Shown in pieces: positions 51,643 through 62,885 of a stretch of 64,000 nt of DNA; positions within the stretch are counted from its first letter, which is position 1; every line of letters begins with the position of its first letter. This DNA is from Acanthornis magna (Eukaryota > Chordata > Aves > Passeriformes > Acanthizidae), in NCBI GenBank assembly GCA_036785705.1, contig JAWUZG010000056.1, positions 7,627,001-7,691,000 of the forward strand, in the 5' to 3' direction. The translations under genes were made by a program, and so were the position numbers. Under the pieces are notes generated by a model. That model was not told the DNA's origin. It did not search any database and saw only the letters and a program-made list of their open reading frames with translations.

Positions 51643-53437
51643 CTGAGCAGCAGCATTTAAAATTATTGCAGCTTGGATTTGAAATAAACACTTCACTGGG
51701 GTGAATATGGTACCGAAGAGTGAATGCTTCTGTGCCTTTTTCTGCTGATATTGTTTAGCTGGAGACAGCTTTCTGCAAGACTGGATTACCAGGGCAAGAG
51801 TGCATTGATTTACATTCTGAAGGTTATCTTTCTAGTGGGAAAAGGCACAACAGTGTGTGTGTCTGTTTTTATAACTGTAGATTTTGAGGAAAAATATATG
51901 CTAAAATAAAACAAGGGTTGAGGAGGAATAGTGCTGTGTGGATTTCTAAATAGTGAACTCTAATACTGGAGGAGCGAGGGTTTTATATTCTGGTTGACTT
52001 TTCATTGCTCCTGCTCACACGCTGGCATGCATCACAATAATGTATTTTCACCCTTGCATTTTGCTCTAGCTATTGACTCATTGACTTGTTTGTTGATAGA
52101 AGACAGACAGCTGAACAAATCCCAGGAGGGGGTGACCAGATTTTTGATCCCTAATGGTGCAGTACCTCAGACCCCTCTCTAAAGAATGCCATTTGATTTG
52201 ATTTATACAGCGAAGAGTTAATATTATATTATCTAAAGTGCTTTTTAGGATTGATTTATATACTCCTACTTTCACATTAATTGGAAAGTATCTATTGTTA
52301 TCTCTCTAAAGGTCAGCTTCTCCTCTGCTTACTCACACGAGTAATGTAATTGATGGCAGTGCATCTGCTCAGGAGAATAAGGAGATCCTGATTTGATGCC
52401 GTATTGAATGGGAATAGCTGCAGTAAGTCTGTGTGTAGATGTTGAACAATACAGCTTCAGAGGAATACACCTTCTCTCTTGCATATCTTAATGTAGTTTT
52501 CTTTCATATTTTTTCTGGCTGAAATACCTTTAAGAGTAAATTTGAGCTCTTTTGCAAATAGTTTTCAAGTTCAGTTGTAAGGTGATAATCCTGGACAGGC
52601 TCAATCCTTCACCAAATGTTCTGTTCTGGTTATCACCTGCTGAGAGCAGGGCTGGACAAGCAGTTGGCTGGGGATTATTCCAGCTCTGGATTCTTCCTTT
52701 ACTGCACCAGTCATGCCATCGCAGTAAAGTAACTCGGAAATGGCATTTCTACATCACTCAGCATTGTTCATGTTGTGTTGTTCAACAGAGAAGGAAAATT
52801 AAGTTGGGAGTTTTAAAAGTGCATATAAAAAGAAGGATGCAAAAGGATTGCTTATTGGAACTGGGTCTTTCCTTGTACCCATACTTCTGAAAATCACTCC
52901 TATAATCCTGCCTCTCTGTCATTCTTCTGAAGTGAGTGATGACCATATGCTTCTTTTTGTTCAATTATTTTTGACAGTGTTTATTTCTGACACATTAACC
53001 AATTGCTTGTAGTCACAATTATCTCAAAGGACTTGGAATTAACATTTTAATAAGATATAATCTGCTTCCATTCATAACTTTTGGCTTTTAAATTATACCA
53101 CACGCAACACTTTAGTGCCGAATCATTTGAGGGATTCTACAAAATATAGAGATAATTGAAATGAGGATTTAAACTTGGATTATTGAAAGGAGGATTAAAT
53201 TCAATCTGTGAACAGCTTGAAATGTTTTATGTTAATACAATCACAAAAATTCTGTCAGATTTGTAGAGCCCACTGTTCATTCAGAAGCAAGAAACAGATA
53301 CTTTTTCCTCTAGATTTGAAATATATTTAAACTGTAAAGGGGGAAAAGGAGACTATTCACAAATGTGGAACTACAGGAAAACAAAGTTTAGGGGTTTAGA
53401 AAATCTTATACCCTTCAACAGAGTTTCTTCAATTATA
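51643..53437. other. AT-rich non-coding DNA, no gene seen
   Basis: No gene is supported. The stretch 52590-52700 has faint resemblance to a CR1 3' end in + orientation, too weak to annotate. Frames are 112 codons or less. Confidence 0.5.
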
Positions 53438-54560
53438 GAAAAATAAGACTAAAAAGTACCTCAATACATCTTTTAGTTCATGTTCTTCCTCCAAAGCAGG
53501 ATGTGCAGGATACTTCTGCCACTCCTGACATGGTTATCTGGACTTCCCAAAGCAAGGCCTTTATGGTCCCCCCAGATAAGCTATTTCCAAGCTTTATTAT
53601 CTTTCATACTAAGAAAAAAAGTCTTCCTTCCTCTAATTACCTACAATTATACACCCTGTTTATCTGGACCCAAACTTTGTTTTATTCTTCCTGGCAACTG
53701 TCATTTGTGTTCTCCAAGACTGTTCTCTGGGTCAGACACCCTCTCCCCTCATCATTTCTGTCCATGGGTTTGTCCTCCCAAACTCCCTGTCATAGCTTGT
53801 GTTCCCTGGGTGGGTTTCTGGTATAATCAAGGTAGCAGTTGCTTTTTTATTTTTTTGCTGCATGATACAGTTCACTCATGCTCATTTTGTAATCTGTTAT
53901 CTCATTTTTGGCTCTCCTCAGACCTGCATTTCTGCCTCTGTTTCTGCATAAGCAAGAACAAGTCCTTATCTTTGTCCTTAATTAGTCTTATCTTTTTTTT
54001 TTCCACACCAGTGCTTCAGTTAGGCAAAATAATTTTGATTCCCGTTCCTGTTCTCTAGCATACCTGCAGGCCTTCCTGCTTAGGTGTCATCTGCATTAGA
54101 AAGCATTTCTCCTTGGAAAAACCTTGAATAGAAGCAGGCCCAGGATAGAGCTCAGCTGCTTCTCTTTTCCAGTCGTTGAAGGAAATAAGACAGTTTTTTA
54201 CACAATTTATTCTTGCAAAATCCATATCACCTGTTACCTGCCTTATTGTTATCTTTCAGGTGCTTACAAATAATTTTATTCATTCCATTTTTTTTCCCAG
54301 GAGCTGGAGTTAAGATATCTCTCTATCCATCTAATAAAATTTTCAAGCTACTCTTTTCATCCATTTTTGTATTAGGACTGAATTTATCATTCTAGTAAAC
54401 TCTTCTCTCTCCAAGTTCCCATAATCACTTCTGAGATTTTTCCAGCTTGTTCTCTGCATATTTTATGATGAAAATCATAAGGCCTAGACGGTTTGAATCA
54501 CCTTAGTTATCTAAATATTCTCTAACCTATTAATTCTTCCTTCTTTTCTGAGATCTTATC
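53438..54560 (-). mobile_element. Old CR1-type LINE, partial ORF2 and 3' region
   Basis: Read on + this is the antisense of a diverged CR1. At the left is the 3'-region block with CTATTTCCAAGCTTTATTATC, which parallels the family's TTATTCCAGTGCTTAACTATC. Further right come the ORF2 C-terminal blocks: TTAGGTGTCATCTGCATTAG, GCAGGCCCAGGATAGAGCTC and GACAGTTTTTTACACAATTT. The right end carries a TTATCTAAATATTCTCTAACC block. Block order and spacing fit CR1, but substitutions and indels are heavy, so it is an old copy. It is 5'-truncated and has no intact reading frame. The 192-codon plus-strand frame 53480-54058 is antisense to it and is not a gene. Confidence 0.78.
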
Positions 54561-54574
54561 CTTTTTTTTTTTTT
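54561..54574. repeat. T13 homopolymer
   Basis: Thirteen T at the junction between the CR1 copy and the GC-rich islet that follows. Confidence 0.85.
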
Positions 54575-55047
54575 GGTATTTAAGGCATCTGACTTCCACT
54601 CGTGGTTGGCTCACCCTGTTGGTTCAGGAGGTGCAGAGCCCTGGACCAGCTCCCCGAACATGACACACTCACAGTTTTGCTGCAGCAGAACTGGCGAGTG
54701 TAAGGATCCTGCAGCAGCACAACTTTCACGTGCCCAAGCACAGCCCCGGAGGACTCTCCGAGCTGCAGAGCAGGAGCTGTCTCTGCTCCAGGGCTCTCTG
54801 TGGATCTGCCAGGCCATGGAGTGGCAGGCTCAGCCCACACACTGGTGCCACCACGGCTTGGGGACAGCACTGGTGACAAGCCTTCCCTGAAGGGCTGCTC
54901 TACTTTTACAGTCAGTGCATCCTTGGCAATTCTGTGTTCTTCGAGGGACTTTCATGTGCCTCAGTATAAAAGCAGAATTTTTGACTTAGTTATGTTGCAT
55001 TCTTGTAGTTCCCTCCTGTAGCACACCTCATTAATTTGTGATCTGTC
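54575..55047. other. GC-rich islet between two CR1 copies
   Basis: The part 54595-54900 is clearly GC-richer than its surroundings and rich in CTGCAG-type words. Frames of 68-105 codons cross it on both strands without a recognisable domain. The T13 at its left border could be the poly-A tail of a minus-strand retrocopy, but I found no target-site duplication and no parent gene. It is unassigned. Confidence 0.4.
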
Positions 55048-55385
55048 TATTGATCACAGAATCATGGCTAGTGGGGAGATATCCTAACCAATCCCTTGTG
55101 CAGGGACAGAAGTAAAAATTGAAGTGCTTCTGACAGATTTTTGCCTTATCTGTTCTTAAAAACTTGGCAGCCCTCCTAAGTAGTTCTTTCAGCATCCAGC
55201 TGTCCTGGTAGCTGGGAAGGGCTTGCTTGCATGCTCTAAATAATCCTTGTTGCATTATAAGCCATTTATTTTCTGTCCTGTCCTGTCCTTGTGGAAAAGC
55301 TGAGAAGTTCATTATCTTTCTCTCTGTGGCATATTGCTGTCTCATGTCCAGGCAAGGTATTCTTCAATATTTACACCATTTCCCT
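55048..55385 (-). mobile_element. Old CR1-type LINE, 3'-end fragment
   Basis: It starts on the + strand with ATCACAGAATCAT, the reverse of the CR1 terminal repeat. There follow AACCAATCCCTTGTGCAGGG, TATCTGTTCTTAAAAACTTG and AATCCTTGTTGCATTATAAG, each paralleling successive blocks of the CR1 3' region in antisense. A (TGTCC)3 run at 55276-55290 has grown inside it. It is 5'-truncated with no frame of its own. It has the same orientation as the CR1 at 53438 but its own 3' terminus, so it is a separate insertion. Confidence 0.8.
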
Positions 55386-58300
55386 TGAAATGTGTTTTAA
55401 ACATGTTGGGGACAGAGAATAGCTTGTTCAATTTTGGAGCTGACAGAATGTGAAATCATCTATTGATTCTGTTATTAACCTAAAATATGTTTGATCAGCT
55501 TTTCTAGCTTTTCACTGCACAATCCTCCATAATACTACACTTCATTTTTTATTACATTTTGATATTGTCACAGGTACAAGTTTAAACAGGATAAAAACAG
55601 AACCTATGGAAGAATCAAATATCAAAACAAATATTTGATTTTTGTGTAGTTTCCAGAATATAAAATTAGCCCTCTGTGTGAGCAGACACAATTCTTTGGA
55701 ATTAATGGGGATATGCAGAATTATCATGAGTCTGAGGTAGCTTTTCATTGCAGTATTTGTTCTGCAGGTGCAGCAGTTTCAAATCTCCTCCAGTAATACT
55801 CAGGGAAAATATAAAGCATATCAGGACACATATATGTGGTTCCATGTTAATGTTGTTATAACAGAGAATAAACTGAGGCTGTTAGAGTAATAATAGGTAC
55901 CAGATTTCTGTTTGCAAGGTTAATCAAACAAACATATAGTCAGAACCCAATTTTTAGAGCATTGGCATAGCAGGATTCTCCAGACTGTGGGGTAAATGAA
56001 CAGTTTCATGTGAAAACTTCAGGCTGTGAGTGCAAGACCAAGGTCAATCAAAAGGAAGAAATATTGGGATAAAGAGAATTACATCGCAAAATTTATAGAC
56101 TGACGGGGTGACTTGGGGAAAGGAAGACAGGAAGAATAATAGCAAACAAGAACATAATTCAGCAGAAACCAGGATGAACATTTTCTTATCAAAGATCAGA
56201 TATTGATCCTTCACCCGGTAAAGGGTGAAACCTGAGGCTGGAGGGCTCAGCCAGAGCAGCATATGGTTTCATCATCCCACAGTTACAGAACTCACCACTC
56301 TCGGTGGTATCAATACCTTGCAGAAAACTGTGCCTCTGAGAAAGAAAGAGGAGGGACAGATAACAGAGGGGATGATGGTGGAATAGGCTACATCAGCATC
56401 AGATTTGCCAAGCTGGCATGAATTCTGTATTGAGGCCAAACTCACTCTGAGAGCAAGTTCCTTCTCTTCCAAAAGGCAGAGTGGAGCCATACACGTTATT
56501 TGTGTTGGCATAGGATCCATACAGGTTTGGTTTTTACTATATTTGACTTTTCATAATGGCATGACAACCTGGATGTAGCAGTGCACATCTGTGCAGAGCA
56601 CCTTGTCAGGTCCTGCCTAGGCACAGCACCTGAGGTGACTTCTAATAAAAATCCATAACTCTCTGCATCAAGTGCTGTGTGAAATCACACACATTCCAGT
56701 GTGTTAAGGCTTAGCAGCAATGTTGGAATCAAAAATGAGAGGTATAAAAAACATAGTTTTTTATGTAATTAAGGTGAAACTGGAGCTCATTTAAATGCTT
56801 TCTCAAGTGTGAGCATTTGACTTTTTGCAAGACATAAGTCTTTATGGAGTTAATAGAATATCATCTATACCTTCTTGTTCTTCTCTGTTTTCTTTCCTGT
56901 TTGTTTTTTTTTTTCTCTGAGTAATATCAATCAGACTACATGATGTGATCAGAGGTTGCTCTTAGTATAGCATCTCAAGCAGAAGCAAAAGGTGGCACAA
57001 AAGATCTCAGCAATAACTATCAAATGTAAACTCTGCTGGGCCTGCATAGCAGGAGAAACTTGTAAGATCCTTTTTGTGATACTGTGCATATAAGAGCGTC
57101 CCCAAAAACTTGCACATGGGAGAAGATCTTTGTGGGGAAAAGGACATAGCCATTGGCATATTTGAGATAATTGAAACCAATGACCAAATGCTTGTTAAAA
57201 GTTAGTTATTAATATTTATGCTGAGATTTTCAAAGGAGCCTAAGGGAAATGTATGCTCCCGACTCATTGAAATTCACCAGGAGCTGAGTGCCTAACTCCC
57301 TTAGCTCCTGCTGAAAATCCCAGCCTTAATCTCTGTGTGACAATCTGATTTTGATGTTTTACAAACCGTACTACCAATAATAAGGCTACGCTCAGGAAGC
57401 TGGGAAAATGTTGTGAGTGCTTATATTTAGTGCCTTTATTTTGACATAATTGTTTAAAGGGCTTTAGATGAAAATTTGTGAAGTGAAGCAATTTCCAGCT
57501 GAAAGCCTTATAGCATAGGCTTCAGTCTGTGTTAGTGATGTAAACACACGCACTAAACTTTGTAATGGATTTTATAAAACTTAATGAGCAAATTTTTATT
57601 GTGCTGTAATACCATGTTGAAGCTATCCTTATTTCTTTGTTTTTCTTTGCCTACAGCTACAAATAAATTTGACATGCCATATTATTGCATTGTCCTAGTT
57701 CACTCTAAGTTTATAACATTATCTAAAACCAGAGCCTTTATTTGAAATTGCTGGCAAAAGTGATATTCTCTCATGCCTTCCTCTCAGAATGATATATAAA
57801 ATGCACCCCATCATTTAAAAAATAAGTTGATAGCATATTTTTAATCATATTTATTTCTAATGTCATTGCAACTTTGAATCTCCGACTAAGGCCAGTCAGC
57901 TCATTTCTTCAAGGACTCACTGTGACACTGTGAGAAAATACAAACAGGTATTGGTAAAGTATCAAATGGCTGATTTTGTTCAAAGACACTAAGATCTGTG
58001 TGAATATGAAAATTCACTTTATAGTCCTGCATTTCTACTGGCATCAAGCTGATTGCAGAAGTATAACCAAAGGAAAAAGCTTTACTCCTACTGGTATTTC
58101 TGTCAGCCTGACTCCATAGTCCCAAACTATTTTTTATAAGGTACCCAAGGGTAGAAATAATTTAATATTTCAGCATGTGTTTCAGCTAATTGCCTTTCCA
58201 AAAATGCAGTAACCCACAAAACCCAGTTCTTTTTACATAACTGGAAATTCTGCCCATCCTTACAGTTGGAACAGGTGAAGGATTCCTCATGGCACCAGAA

Positions 58301-58515
58301 ACCTCCCCGCCTTTAGTAACTTGGCCTCTTCCACATTATTGTTCCTCTTAACTCTCAGCTTAAACCACAGGTCAAGTGTGCTTACATACTCATAAAAATG
58401 TCCTGTAAGAAAGAAACTGATTGCTAATCAGTGAACTATTGTAGTTAAGCTACACTGTGTTACAATACTGGAGTAGGATCGTTTCCATCTTTCAAATGAC
58501 AGTATTTTCACAGTG

Positions 58516-58537
58516 ATGTCTTTCAGTTGAAAGACAT
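58516..58537. repeat. Perfect inverted repeat, 10-bp arms, 2-bp spacer
   Basis: ATGTCTTTCA and TGAAAGACAT face each other around GT. The arms are perfect. It is too short for a microRNA precursor. It could be a cruciform-prone site or a dimeric protein site. Confidence 0.85.
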
Positions 58538-61500
58538 ATTTTGAACCCCTAGAGCTGCAAGAAAGCCAAACCTAAATACGTACAATTCACAATAGCAACC
58601 TGTTAATGTTTAGAGGCAAAAATAGTAAGGTGACTGTGTGGATGTAAACACCACACCCAGGGAGAGATAAACCACTTTATCACTCTTGTCTGTGCTGAAC
58701 AACAGGGCCTAACTCAGGCCCACTTGCTCATGGAGTGTTTGGCTCCAGTGCTGTGTGTCTGATAAATAATATTGGGAATACTCAGCAGTGTCACACTTCA
58801 CTGTCCAGCTGAAACCAGAGGATCCCTTATTTGCTTACAGAAATATTTATTGAAATGGACATTAGTGTTCTTCCTGCTGTGTCATTGAGGGGCTCAGTAC
58901 TTCTCCCCTGGTGTTCTTTGAGTGTGTTCACTGAAGGCAAGGCGTCACTGGTATAGCTCAAGGTCCACTTTGCTCAATTAGCTGTGGGATTTTAATATTC
59001 TTATGCCTGATTGGAAGTTTGGGTAACCAGCAGAGCTGATTGAACTTCTTTCCATGAGAAAGTGTAGGAAAAAATAATCAAACTGAAGAAAATTGTCAAC
59101 TTCTTTTGTCAATGCTTCTCCCCCACCCTTTTTGATTAATTATGACACTCCTGTTTTCCAAATTTGAAAGTTTAAGAAAAGAAAAATCCAAAATTTCTTA
59201 TTATTCCATTCTACTGTGATTTCAGTTATACTGCCTAAGGCATGAGAACACAAGATTTAATAGAGACCACAAACAATAGCATTGGTTAACTGGGCTTCAG
59301 GAGCTTCTTTCAGCTTCTCCTGCTAAGAGAAAATCTCTGGCACTCACAGACCACACTGTGAAGTCCTAGCCCCACTGAAGCCTCCAGGAAACTCAGTTCC
59401 ATTTACTAGTAACAGATTTTACCCATCTATTTTTATGATAAATATGCCCCAAAGCTGTTTATGTGCATGTTTTCTTTACAAACTTTTTAAAAACTAACAA
59501 CTCAACGTGCCATTATCCAAGGTGTGAAGAACCTGGCGAGCATTGCCAATCCTGTTAACACCATTGTGAGGAGCACAAGCGCAGTAGAAGTCATCTGACA
59601 ACAGGCAACAGAGCAAAGCAATTCACCAAAGTGTCATCTTTGGTTTGCAGGCGGAATGGCACCTTTGTCTTGAGAATCGTGTAAAGTGTCACAGCCTGAA
59701 ACATCAAGCTGGGCCCTGTCGTGCCTGTTTACATGAGCCTGATTGTGCAGTACTAATCTGCAGGCTTTGAAACTGCTTCCCTTGCTAAATCCAGTTGAAG
59801 GCTGAAAAGTGCTTGATAAATCCTTAGAGTGCTTTAACTTTGAAGAATTCTTTTGCAACCGAGACAAACAGGATTAGTACATGTGGCCTTCCATGAGGCA
59901 GCTCTGGATCTCTCTTTCACAGAGCATCCCTTGCCATTTTTTTTTCCCATTGGTACCTCTTGATCAGAAAGGTAAAGAGATCAATATGTTTGTAACAACA
60001 CCCTTTTAGCCTGACCATAATAAAATATCTTTTGAACTCTGTATTACAAGTCTGTGATTCAGAGCTTTCTAATTTAGCTGTAAAGTATGTATTATGTTCT
60101 GGGCAACATTTTCTGATAGGAAAGTGTGCTGAAGTCAGTGGATTGCTTTCTAATAATTTCCAGAGGCTCTGGATCAGGTTTTAAAATTTTATCCTGTTTC
60201 GTTTTTTTTTTTTCCCTGTGTTGTTGTGGTTCCAGCTGCATCACTAAATATATTCTACTATAAAAAAAATTACTAATAAACCGAAGCTTACATGATCACT
60301 ATAATTAAGGGTTTAGAGATTGTTTGGCTCTCACAAGTGTTTTAAATTACTATTTTCAAAATGAAACCTTGCAAGCTGCTGAAGGCTAAGCAGTCTGTGG
60401 TCCTTTGGCAGATATTTTCACCTATGCGCGTAAGTGGCTTTTACTCTCCATAAGAGCACTGGCAACCACCTGCCTTATATTCAGAGGAGAGGCAGACCCT
60501 ACTCTGGCATCTGAGAGGTGTAAGCAGGATGAAAAATCAAGGCCTTTTACTCACCACGCCTTCCAAACCTACATGCGTTGTGACCCAGTTTGTAAAAGCA
60601 ATGGAGAGCCATCCTGGATGCTGAACATGGTCTGCAAACTGAGAGGGATTGTGCTGCCAGGGAAAATGCCTGGCAGGTTACAGTGCCTGGAAAGTTAGCT
60701 CATTCATTTTGGAAGTGTTTTAAGTCCATCAAAAAGAATTCTGTACTAGGACATGGAAACACAAGTGGCTGAATCACAAAAGAAGCCCTGCTCAGCCTCT
60801 TCAGTGCCTGGGGAGCCTTGGCCGCTTTTGAAAGGCAGTGCCCATTTGGGTTGAGCTGAGCGCTTGCTTCCCCCTGCAGCCTGCCAGGAAAGAGACACAA
60901 GGTGTCCAAAATGAAGACCTGAGCAGAACACATGAGCACGCACTAGCACCAAACTCAGGTGGGGATCCACTGGTGTGCTCTGATATTGGTATGGCTGCCC
61001 CCAATCCTTGTGTAAAGCATTGCTCCAGAAAGTGTGAGGCTTGCTTCCCATGCTCTTTTCAAGCTGAGGAAGATCAAAACCTCATTGCTAAAGGAAACAC
61101 TATCAGCACCTGCACGTGAGCTCTGTCCAGAGTTAAGGTGCCTTTCACCCCTCAGGTGAGATCTGGGCCAGTGCATAGACAACTTTCATAAGATTAGGCC
61201 CAGAGAAACCAGAGGTACGTGAAGTGGTGTATGTGAGCAGAGCCCTCCCCAAGGTGAGAACAGCTCCAGTACCAAAAGCAGCACAGCAGTGATGCTTCTC
61301 CACAGAGCAGTTTATCGCAGGTGGGCTCGGGCAGCCCTTGCTCATACCATGCTGTGTGGCACAGATATTCACAGAGAAAGGCAAGGCTTCAGAAACAATT
61401 CTTTATTGAGCATTCCCTGTTGCTTCCCTTAGGTGTCTTGCACCTCACTTTTGTGTCTCCAGTGAATTCCCTTCCCAGCAATGACGAGGGAATTCTGCTG

Positions 61501-61816
61501 CCAGGGTTAACTGCCTCTGGGCCTTACTCGCCTGTGTGGTCTCTGGCAAACAGTGCTGTGTGAATAACAGCAAATGCTTTGGCTTGCAACGTTTTTCAAA
61601 TCATGTTAGCACAGAGGAAAAGCTTCTTTGACAGCTCTGCAAACTCAGTCTTGAGATACAATAGACTTTTACATCGCTGTAGTTTAAAAAGTTAATAGCA
61701 TACAGTTTAAAAGCTGCCTACCTAGATAGTAACATGACAGATTTTGAGCGGCTTTAAATCTCTCTAAAGTAAACAATGCTAATACTTTAAAAATTGCTAT
61801 TTCAAGTTCTTTCCTT

Positions 61817-61863
61817 CTTTTTTTTTCTGGGTTTTTTGGTTTTGGTTTTTTTTTTTTTTTTGG
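61817..61863 (+). repeat. T/G-rich low-complexity tract with T16
   Basis: T runs separated by short G runs, ending in 16 T (61846-61861). It is the same style as the tracts at 3339 and 7311. Lysine-rich minus-strand frames over it are artefacts. Confidence 0.9.
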
Positions 61864-62767
61864 TAAGGGAAACCCTGCAAACATGGCAAGTGTGTATCTT
61901 TTCCATCACTTCATAGAAAAGCAGCAAAACATACAGAAGAAAAGCCTTTCTCTCTGGCTGATTTCCCAAATGTACTTTGAGTTACCAACCACATTTGAGA
62001 GGCTGCTGGAGCTTCTTTGTACAGTGAGAAAATGCTGAAACAGAAAAAGCATTGAGCAGAATATGCAATGACTTTGTCACAATTATGGGCATCAAACACA
62101 GGGTTTTCAGACACAATCCTTTATCCTGCAGATGTTTCAGCTCAGTGTGTTGATCAGCACATTGCCCCAGGAAATTGCCTCGCTGATCAAAAAGTGTCTG
62201 TGTGTGCTCCCGTTGCACATATGTAGCATAGTCTTTTCAGGACAGCTACTAGTTTCAATATTCAGGAGATAGCAAAATTGTAGACAAACAGCTGAAACAC
62301 TCCACTGGTGCACCTTGACTCATTAGGAATGCTGCATCTGTAGTAAGGAAAAACATTCTCCATCACAACTAAGGTTTGGCACTCAGGATATGTGTAGGAA
62401 CATAACCTTTGCCTCTTTGTTTAATGCTCTCCTTTGGGAAACAAATGCCTTTTGAGATATCAGGAAATGCAAGCTCAGTCGTGGTAACATTTAGTTTTCC
62501 TTTCAACCTGCTGTGTATAAAATCTGCCAGTGAGTGAGAATTTTCTTGGTAGTGTAGACATGAGGTCAAATCCTTTCCTGTTATTATTTCTTTTGCTTAC
62601 TTGAAGTCACATCAGAAGAAAATTTAATTTTATGTCTCTTTTGTCTTTTTTTTTCCTGCTAGAACTGTGGCCATGGTATAAAGTTGGCTAAGTGTTATTT
62701 GTTTCTGTGCCAGAATTAACTTTCCTTCAGAAAGCTGATCAGTGGATTTATGCCTTTTCTTTGGCAG

Positions 62768-62883
62768 ATACTCGCCTTGTGCCTTCACTTTGCAACTGTA
62801 TTTTGAAGATGCTGAGGGCCAGGACACTCCTGTGAACTTCACTGGCAGCTGGATGGAGGTGGCAGAGAGCACCCATGTTATGG
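62768..62883 (+). CDS. Candidate internal coding exon, product unknown
   Basis: A pyrimidine-rich stretch ending TTTTCTTTGGCAG precedes the segment, and GTAAGC follows at 62884. Of the three plus frames only one is open, from base 62769, giving 38 codons. The incoming intron would be phase 2 and the outgoing one phase 1. The peptide begins YSPCAFTLQLYFEDAEG and contains one Cys (residue 4), a possible N-glycosylation site NFT (residues 23-25) and a Trp at residue 28; its look suits an extracellular beta-rich domain. I do not recognise the family. No other exon of the same gene could be identified, so introns would have to be very large or run outside the window. A chance match is possible, because splice-like words and 38 open codons are not rare in 64 kb. 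No start or stop is implied. Confidence 0.35.
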
Positions 62884-62885
62884 GT

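Larger units (their letters stand above)
55386..62767. other. Non-coding DNA, no gene seen
   Basis: AT-rich to 59600, slightly GC-richer at 60400-61560. A palindrome lies at 58516. Frames of 75-101 codons overlap on both strands at 60700-61384 without any recognised domain. Around 61435 a pyrimidine-rich tract ending in CCCTTAG precedes a short open stretch that runs into a stop, which was rejected as an exon. Confidence 0.5.

Noticed and set aside
60413..60430. Mini-exon between TTTGGCAG and GTAAGT
   Set aside because: It would be only 18 bases long and has no supporting neighbour exon.
61435..61563. Segment after CCCTTAG acceptor as a terminal exon
   Set aside because: The open frame ends in a stop after about 43 codons with no recognisable protein, and no polyadenylation signal follows closely.
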